Assembly: GCA_009731375.1 (NCBI GenBank)
Contig: BJOX01000126.1
Location: 158,418-207,401, forward strand
Direction: 5' to 3'
DNA from: Paulinella micropora
Lineage: Eukaryota; Cercozoa; Imbricatea; Euglyphida
DNA length: 48,984 nucleotides
The notes below the pieces were generated by a model. That model was not told the origin of the DNA. It saw only the letters and a list, made by a program, of their open reading frames with translations, and searched no databases. Position 1 is the first letter of the stretch, and every line of letters begins with the position of its first letter. Both the position numbers and the translations under genes were made by a program. Shown piece by piece: positions 10,098 to 18,200 of this stretch.

Positions 10098-10529
10098 TTG
10101 AGAGTGCGCTTTTGCGGGTTACATACAGATCAGGAAAGAGAGAGTGAGAAGGAAGCCCCAGTGATGGGGGAGCAAAACAAAGTTAGCCTACTCAAACGGT
10201 TAGTTGAAAAGAAAAAGATAGAGAAGGCGAAGAGCGCAAAGCGCAGAAATAAAAAAAAGAAGGGGAAGGTAGCGAGCGGGGCGAATAATTTAAGCTCAGT
10301 CAAGGGGAAAATCTGGTGTTCCGCGAAGGCGGGGAAACCGGCGGGTGAGACTAACGACGATCAAGGGAAAGGGCGAGGCAGTGGGGTGGACAGCGACAGC
10401 GACAGCGACCATAGCTCAGGCTTGGACTCGGAGCGGCAATTGGTGGTGCGTGCGGTGCGCGAGTGGTTACATGACCCTGGCGGCAGACTACCACGTCGAC
10501 AAGTGGGCGGCGGGGAGCCCGGAAGCTAA
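10098..10529 (+). pseudogene. Basic/acidic low-complexity ORF, possibly Gag tail
   Basis: 143 codons: a Lys-rich block (residues about 34-60), a Ser/Asp repeat (SDSDSDHSSG…), then Arg-rich residues. It begins with ATG just after the decayed Gag fragment and lies before the polypurine-like tract. It may be the C-terminal remainder of the same polyprotein. 10530-10775 shows no coding signal. Confidence 0.25.
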
Positions 10530-10800
10530 GGGACAAGGCGACTTCAAGGAAGCAAGGGAGCGGGGGAGCGTGCGAATGGACGGCGCTACAACTATGACCT
10601 TTTTACGCTCTATAATAAGTCAGGTTTTGAGCGTGACTACGAAGTTAGTATAGAGTTGGTGCATATAGTTGTTAATACGGCTCCGGTAATTTCTGAATAG
10701 GGCTACACATATTTACCATCATATATGCGAGGTCACAAGTTAGTAGCATAAGGTAGATGGGGCCGTTATTCCTAAATAGGGGGAGCAATGGACAATCAGT

Positions 10801-10957
10801 TATTAATAATAGTATTTAGTCATACCGGCCCACCCCAAGGACAATTACCTATTTTACCTATATCACTCTATGTGTAACGGTGAATTCAAAGGGGGTTGGG
10901 GCACTTAGTGACGTGTCAGTAATTATTCAAATCTCTTAGTAAAAGTAAAGCACGAAC
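10801..10957 (-). repeat. Right terminal inverted repeat of composite element
   Basis: Reverse complement of 7805-7957, with a few small differences (for example an extra CA in GTCACTAAGTG). Confidence 0.9.
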
Positions 10958-11060
10958 CCGGGCCTCACGTCTAGTGTTTTCCTTTTCGGCTTCACTGAGC
11001 TAATACAACGCCGGAGACCGTATGATCATTCTCATTTTTGAGGACTGAGTTTGGTTGTAT

Positions 11061-11561
11061 TGTATTAAGACCGGACGAGTTAACCCTTACGAGCTCAAAG
11101 TAAAAATTGGAATTTAATAATAACGTTGAACACGACTGGTTCAGAACTAACCTCCACTTCTAAAGTAGAAAGGGAAGTCAAGTCTGAACCCAAACAACAA
11201 GCCAAAGGGAAAACACCGCAAAAACGGAGTGTCCCTATGACCGGTTCAACTGACACGATGCGTTACGTCCGTAACCTGCACAAATGCCAAAACATACTGA
11301 CACGATGCGGCCAAAACATACCAAAAACCATAAGCCATAAGTGCAATTTCCCTTATTTAGCCATAAGTTCCCAGTCACGCCGGGAAAAAATGCCAAATTT
11401 CACGGAATTTCCGTGACCTTTTTCCTTAACTTCAAACGGTTACTACATGTGCTGTAGAAGGATCGGATCAACGCTATTAATGTGGGAGGTTATTCAATAT
11501 GGATGCTACACAATAGTGTAATCTGCATCCTAAAAACCTTCTCCACGCCGGTAAACGGTTA
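11061..11561. other. AT-rich spacer before the gypsy element
   Basis: No convincing gene. A 96-codon frame (11126-11416) has biased composition and no recognisable motif. Probably eroded repeat DNA. Confidence 0.5.
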
Positions 11562-11800
11562 TGTAGGCATCACCCCCCGGATAGCCGGTAAAAAATACCT
11601 TTTCCTGGTGACAGGTGCACCAGCTTGTTTTTCAGTATTATTTGTCCGGATTTGGACCTGGTGCCATTTTATTCCTGGTCTGTTGCCGTTTTCCTTTTTG
11701 GCTTCACTGAGCTAATACAACGAGACATCATTCTCATTCTTGAGGACTGTGTTTGGTTGTATTACCGACTTTTTTTCGAGCTATCGTTGGGGGCATTACA
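11562..11800 (+). repeat. 5' LTR of gypsy element
   Basis: Starts TGTAGGCATCACCCCCCGG and ends GGGGGCATTACA. Homology with the 3' LTR begins and stops exactly at the TG and CA. Should carry the promoter and polyadenylation signals. Confidence 0.95.
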
Positions 11801-11802
11801 TT

Positions 11803-11820
11803 TGGAGTCCACATCACTAG
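11803..11820 (+). promoter_or_regulatory. Putative primer-binding site
   Basis: TGGAGTCCACATCACTAG begins two bases after the 5' LTR with the TGG that pairs with a tRNA 3' CCA. Position and first bases fit; the matching tRNA was not identified. Confidence 0.45.
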
Positions 11821-12586
11821 GGTGATTTCTTTCTGCTTTGCCACACAGGCAACAGAGTGAATTTTCACTGACCTGTCTCACACGGGGACGTCAGACGAAA
11901 ACAAATACTCCAACACAGCTCCCTCATAACTCTTTCACAAAACAAATAATTTGATTGGTCTCAAGCAGGTGTCTCGTACCCTCTAGCCCAATCAGTATCT
12001 GTGTGCTCACAAGGAGACATCAGATACAAACTCTCTGTCGTTCTTGCTGTTCTCACACAGAGACCAAGAAGAAGGAGGTGGACAGAAGAGTGAAGGAACA
12101 CACACAAAACACAAACAAGCATAGGGACAGGAGCACAACACTCTACCCTTCTAGTTTGTGCATTTATCTGCATTATCTCACACATACGTCAGAGTATTTT
12201 TGCAAATCTCTGATCGTTTTCTAAAGGTAGGTCTGAGAACCTATCCGACCGACTGTCGACTTCTCAAGGAGAGCTTTTCTAGCTTCTCTATTACTATCTG
12301 TGTGTAGGTCCAAGTGCCTCATACTAGATACAATATAGAAAAGAAGGAGGAGAAAGTAATCTGAGTAAGGAGAACAAGAAATCGGAGAAAGTCTCAAAGA
12401 CTATTTTTCTCAAACAAAAACAAACATACAAACAGTGTTTCATAGAGGACAGGGAATCTTATCCTACCCTCTCTATTAGTTTCTCTCTTCACTAGTCAAT
12501 CGACTGAAGGAGGAACAGAACACAAACGAACAAAAACCAAACATAGGAGCTGACACTGTCCTCCTGTTGATCACTACTACGACATC
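11821..12586 (+). other. Gypsy leader (5' untranslated)
   Basis: About 770 bp without a long ORF between the primer-binding site and the first in-frame ATG. Expected to hold packaging signals; none could be recognised. Confidence 0.6.
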
Positions 12587-15268
12587 ATGTCGACAGAGAC
12601 CGCCGAAGTGAGTGAATTCTCGGAGGCAGATCAAAGAAGAGAAGAAGAAGAAGCAGGAGGAGGAGGAGGAGGAGGATGAGGATTGAATGAAGGAGGAGGA
12701 GGAGGATTGAATGAAGGAGGAGGAGGAGATGAAGGAGTAGGAGGAGGAGTAGAAGAGGGCTGGGATGATGAAGGAAGATATGGAGGAGACGAAGATGAAG
12801 GAGGATTTGAACAAGAAGAGACGGGAGGAGGAGGAGCATATGGTAATCCCTTACCACCTGCCTACACGGGAGGAGGAGGACGAAAAATGATCGACTTGAT
12901 TCATAGTGATGGAGAGGAGATCACAGTGGAGGAACAACAGTGGGTGCAAGACCACTATGACCTCACTAAAGAAGAGTTTGATAACAAGATGGGGGTAGAG
13001 AAGGATACCTATGTGTGGATCCCTCAGGATCAAAGAAGAGAGAAAAGTCGTGCTAAAAAGGATGTCTATATCCTATTATCAAACACAGCACAGCTCCTCG
13101 GCAAACTGGTCTCTGATCCAGAAGAGAGAAAGAAGATACAGCATATCAAGTTTGGGGACACACACACCCACCTTGAATTACTCGATGCTATCTTTGGGGT
13201 GTACACTCAAACCCTGATTTGGGAACGTACATACGGCCCACGATGTGAGGGTTACCTCCAGTACACAAACCCAAGAGCAACGGCCAGATTCCTCGCGACT
13301 GGTCAGGAGGCAGTCGATGTAACAAAAATGAAGACCAATCTGGGTTCGAAAAACTCGAGTGGCATATTTCATTTTTTTACAATGGAAATAAAGGCCTTGG
13401 AGGAGGGGAAGGCAGAGATGGAAAAAAGCATTAAGGCAGCAGGAGAAACTCATCCTGTGATTGATGAGTTAGAGAAGACCGACAGAGTTCTGACCAAGAT
13501 CAGACTGTTGATGGGTGCGTTACTGCACAAGGAGGCATGGAAGAGATGGATTCCTACCAAGGATCACTCTGTCCTTAAATCACTTAGTAACGCACCACCG
13601 GTCGCCAACAAAGCAGGTGTTGACCAATATGTGGAGAAATATAATTTTCTCAGATCTGCTTCTGAATTGGTGGCCTTTATCACTCATGCTCAAAAGCTGG
13701 TGATATCTGAGAAGAAGAAGGCGAAAGAGAATGAGGAGTTCGAGAAGACGATGAGACTGGAGAGAATGAAAGCAAAAGTGAGTGGTGCAAAGGCACACCC
13801 TCCGACATATTTGACCCCACCAGCTCCTGCCCCACCAGCCCCTGCACCCTCGGGCTCAACTACGGTGGTGGTCACAAACACGGAGAAGAAGGACAGACAG
13901 AACATCATAAATGCCTTCAAGGGGAAGAAAGGAGGAGTGGCAAGTCTCATGCTATATGCCAAGACGAGCTCAGACAAAGACTCTGATGCTTCGCTTTTGA
14001 GCAAGCTCAAAGAGATCAATGCCTGCATGAAGGCTTTTCCTTGCGACGAAACGCAGGAATACGAGGCCCTTGTTACTGTTTTTGACCAATCTCTAGTCTC
14101 GGAGGGATTTGATCTGACACAGTACAAGTTTTTGAGAAAGAAGGAGGAGATTAAGAGAAACAATGCAACAGGCCTAGACGCTCAGTGTGAACTGGCGGTG
14201 GCCACACTCATTTCATATTTTCAATCTCATGGATACCAGCATCTCTGCACTGGTACTCTCATAGGATTTGAAATCTTTGAGACAGTGGCGATGAGTTTGA
14301 GGAGTGCTGTTGGCTTGGCGGCGACCCTTACGGAGGTAGTTTCCTCCTATGGGCTATTCTATGGCCGCAAGTCGATCATCCTCTATTTCTTTTCGGCGTT
14401 ACACACAGTTAACCCGAGTAAGCTTACTCAGCTCATACAACAATGCTCGACGTTTAGCTCAGTGAAGTCCAAGAACTTCCTCGAGACACACGTGTTCGAA
14501 AATACGTCAGCACTGTTTCAAGAAGTGATGAGTGCATGCTCAAACATGGACTCGCTCACGGAGGCACATACGGCACAGGCAGGCGGTGTACCTGTTGGCG
14601 CACAAGCCACGTACACAAACAGAGTTGCCGGTTGGAAGAGACAGAGAGAGCCAGACCTGAAGACCGCATGTTGGAGGTGGTTCGCGGGCTTGCAGTGTAA
14701 GGCACAGATGGAGAACAGAGACTGCTCTTTCAATCATGATAGGCAGAACCCAACAGCAAGGGCAAATTTTCTGAGCAGGACGGAAGGCAAGGAACCGGGC
14801 CTTTTCAATATGCTTCAGATTGCCGCTGTGAACGAAGGTTGGTATGCCAATATGTGTGATGATGAGGAGTTACGAGAGGCAATCATTACCTACATGAAGA
14901 GGATGAAGGAGAAGAAGGAGGAAAGGGAGAGACAAAAGAACTTAAAGGCCTCTCAAAGAGGACGAGAAGGAGGAGCAGGAGGAGGAGGAGGAGGAGGAGG
15001 AGGAGGAGGACGAGGACGAGGAACATGGAGAGGAGCCTCGAGGTGGCAGGGAACCCCTCAGAGAGGAAGAGGAGGAGGTCGGGGATATACCCCTTATGGA
15101 GGGAGAGCTGTTCGAGCTCCAGCCCCCCCACCCAGAGGAGGAGGAGGCTCGTGGGCAAGCTCCAACCCAAATTTCGGTCGAGCTCAGGCCTACAACACTG
15201 CCTCGGAGACCGATACGTCATCCTACCCGGACACTACTCAAGGTAATCGTTTCGAGGTGGTGGAATGA
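12587..15268 (+). CDS. Gag polyprotein of gypsy element, CCCH finger, internal UGA near N-terminus
   Basis: The reading frame opens at ATG 12587, meets TGA at 12677 inside a polyglycine run, and from 12683 is open for 861 codons to TGA 15266. Translation may start at 12683, or at 12587 in copies lacking the TGA. From 12683: Gly/Glu-rich N-terminus (1-70), a mostly helical capsid-like body, a Pro-rich linker (about 373-392), a second helical region, then a C-x8-C-x8-C-x3-H finger (Cys663, Cys672, Cys681, His685). A Gly/Arg-rich tail (about 760-861) should bind nucleic acid. No CCHC knuckle is present. The protein would form the virus-like particle. It is unusually long for a gypsy Gag. Confidence 0.85.
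12677..12679 (+). other. In-frame TGA within polyglycine run of Gag
   Basis: The run reads GGA GGA TGA GGA TTG AAT GAA. The neighbouring repeat (from about 12700) reads GGA in the same place, so a single G-to-T change explains the stop. It removes a 30-codon N-terminal piece that begins MSTETAEVSEFSEADQ. Confidence 0.7.
15266..15268 (+). promoter_or_regulatory. Gag-Pol stop codon, probable UGA readthrough site
   Basis: Gag ends GTG GAA TGA CTG GAG, and the same frame then runs on without interruption into Pol. UGA followed by CUG resembles the UGA-C-U-R class of leaky stops. No frameshift or separate start is needed. Confidence 0.65.
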
Positions 15269-18200
15269 CTGGAGGGGGAAGAAGAGAGGAAGGAGAAGAC
15301 TGTGAAGTTTAACCCTAAAGTCACAGTGCTTTCTAATGCTGTTGTGCAGACTGGGCCAACGCTTCCTCTATGTGAAAACAAAGATGTGGGTACACAGAGA
15401 CTGCAGCCCCAAGGTAGTCTCATACCCGTTCATACAGCACGGTTACCAATGATAACTGATGCAAATAGGAAGGCGAGACTTGCGATGGAGGCGAGGAGGC
15501 CAATGGCAGACGTATCGCCTCGGCCAAGCAAACAACCACGAACAGACTCAATGTCTACGGTCGCGGCGGGTGGCGAGCAAAAAGACAATGTGTGTACTCA
15601 AGTACCACAAGACAATGTCGCTCAAATAGTAAACGCACCAGTACCGCAGAATAATAAAAATGTTAATGAGGTGAAGCAGGAGGAGAAGAAGGAGGAGTTG
15701 AAAAACTTAGAGACAAGACTCCAAAATTTGGAACGTAAAGTTCTTGTTCTCGCAGCCAATATACACAGGCCCGATGCTCTGTGTTATACGGAACTTTATT
15801 GTGAAACATTGAAGACAATATTAAAAGTTGGTAATGATACGATGGCGAATATTAATATTGTCGGCAGGAAGTTTTTTAATCGATACCGGGACTGGGTGGA
15901 CGGAAATATGAAAAAGTCAACGGGCACTCTCAAAGGAGTGAGCAGCCGGACGGATATCACGGGAATCATCACACTGACCTTTAAATTGAAATCCGCACGA
16001 GTATACCGTATGGACCTCTATGTCGTCCCCGGTTACCACGGGTCAATATTACTATCGTATGACCAATTGGCTACGATGGGGGCTGTGATTGATTGCGCCG
16101 CACGGCGAGTGATATATGGAGTAAAAAGAGGAGAAGAGAACGATATTGATCCCTTCAACGCTACTGACTCTTATGAGGCTTATGAGCTGAGTCTAGCGAC
16201 GGATCACAAAAAGATGGCCATCGCACATGAGGCACTTGAGGTGTACGTTCACCCCCATGTCGTAAGACCGGATGAACTGTCCTGGACCGACAATTGGGAA
16301 TCCCAAGTGTGCACTGTCACAGTTCCGACATGCCATTGGGACAAAAAGTCTATTGATGACTTAATCGAGAAGCGAAAGGAGGAGATTATATGTGTCGCAC
16401 AAAGAAGCCCGTCGTTGGCGAGATTCGCGGAAGGAGTAGGAACAGATGTCCATATTACTAACGGATACTGTTTCCATGCGAAAGTAGGAGAAGAAAAAAG
16501 GGAGGCGTTTGTACCAAGGAGAACGGGGCGAATCCCGGATACTCCACCAGAAACTATTAAAAGTTTTATTACTGATTTCTGGGGTGACGAGCCCACGTGG
16601 CCGCGTTCACTGTCTGAAGTGAAGAAATGCTTACGGACTTTATTCGAAAATAATAAGCCGTATACTATTATCCTGCCATATAATGAGAAGGCGATATGGG
16701 CGCAGGAAATAAGGGACCGGCTTATTGATCATCCTATACCGGTACCCTCTCGCAAGCAACAGCTAGTGGTGGCTTGTCGTATGGGAACTCGTGAGCAGAG
16801 CAGTGCATACAAGCGGAAGCTCAGAGACCTCGACAAGTTGAAATTGATACCGCAAGCATTCACATGCTTTGATGGTTTTTACACCCGTAAAGCTCCTTTG
16901 CAATACGCGAGACTCATTGACATGCTGGTGGAGCTCGGTAAAGATGATGAGCCGGACACGGTCACGTATGAAAAGACGGGCCTAGATGATGTCTCGGAAG
17001 AGGACTTAGGCTTGGAGGAGGACAGAGAACCCCTCAAGCAGCATAAGCAGATGTCTGATGAAGATTTTCAAGAGGCGGCGCGGAAAATATTGGAAGAAGG
17101 AGTAGGCACGGAGAAGGAGAAGGAGCTTTTAAAAGCCAAATTAGAGGCGAACAAGGAAATTTTTGACCCTCCACATGCAGGTGGTGTCAAGCCTGAAGAT
17201 TTCACTGCGGTTATTTACAAAATACCGGGTGCGGAGCCGTCACCGGCACCACGAAGGGCGAATTTGAGTATACATGAGGCGAAGATAGCGGAGGAGCTAG
17301 CAAGACAGCTGCTCAATGAGGACTTTATTGAGAGATCAACATCCTCAATAGTCTCACAACCGAGAATAGTGCCGAAGCCAGGAGGAGAATGGCGCCTGAC
17401 AGTTAACTATGCTCGTGTTAACAAGGTGCTGGAGGAAGAGAGAAATCCTCTCCCGACATTAGAAGAAGGAAGGAGAGTACTGCGGAATGCAAAATTCTAT
17501 TCGGTCATTGACCTTAAGAATGGCTTCTGGCAGATACCACTGGAGGAAAAGTCCAGATGGCTGACGGCGTTTGTGGTGGGTATGGAAATATACCAATGGA
17601 AAGTGCTTCCGATGGGCCTCAAGCAAGCCCCAGGACTTTTCCAGAAGGCGATGCAGAAGATGTTGAGCAGTCAGTACGATGATTTGTCTGACGGTGGCTT
17701 TATGAGAAGGCGGGGACAGAAGGCGGGAGAATATGCATTTTGCTATATCGATGACATTATCGTATACTCTAACACAATGGAGGAGCATATCGATCATTTG
17801 TCCGATATATTCAGGCGCATCGGAGCTTTTGGCCTGAAGTGCAATCTAAAGAAGTGTCAACTTGCCAAGACGAGTGTGACATACTTAGGGTACGAGATCT
17901 CCCATAATCGAGTCTCGATATCCAAAGAGAAGAGGGAGGAGATTATGAATCGACCGATACCGAAGAACCGCACTGAATTGCACTCATTCCTTGCGATGGC
18001 GCAATACTATAGCCAGTTTATACCCGATTGGGGTGCAACACGGGCTAAAGTGGAGAAAATGATAGATTTTGGAGACTTTGAGAAGTGGGACGAAGAGGCT
18101 TTGCAAGCGTTTCATGCGCTCAAAGATCTCATTTACAAAGACCCGAAAGACGGAGGACTGGTGTTAACGATGCCCGACTTTACGAAACAATTCGTAGTCG

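Larger units (their letters stand above)
7798..10970. mobile_element. Composite element with ~155-bp terminal inverted repeats (inverted-LTR-like)
   Basis: 7805-7957 and 10801-10957 are reverse complements with about 95% visual identity. The outer 7-mer ACGTGAG/CTCACGT extends the match to 7798 and 10970. The block interrupts the LTR of the gypsy remnant. The interior holds degraded gag-like reading frames on both strands. A purine-rich AAATAGGGGGAGC (about 10776-10788) just before the right repeat resembles a retroviral polypurine tract, so the terminal repeats may be LTRs lying in inverted orientation rather than transposase-type TIRs. No transposase was seen. Confidence 0.7.
6640..11060 (+). 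mobile_element. Ty3/gypsy remnant (3'UTR + LTR), interrupted by two later insertions
   Basis: From 6640 the sequence follows the 3' untranslated region of the complete element downstream (21271-21910), then its LTR (LTR start 7668 versus 21911). It is diverged, with many substitutions and small indels. The LTR is cut at 7797 by the inverted-repeat composite and resumes at 10971 (TTTTCCTTTTCGGCTTCACTG…). The 3'UTR portion is cut by the MITE at 7210-7481. The end is hard to place: the last LTR part departs into a sequence also echoed near 22245. No coding region remains. Confidence 0.75.

Noticed and set aside
12476-12857. Reverse-strand Ser/Leu-rich ORFs opposite the Gag N-terminus
   Set aside because: Antisense of GGA/GAA repeats.
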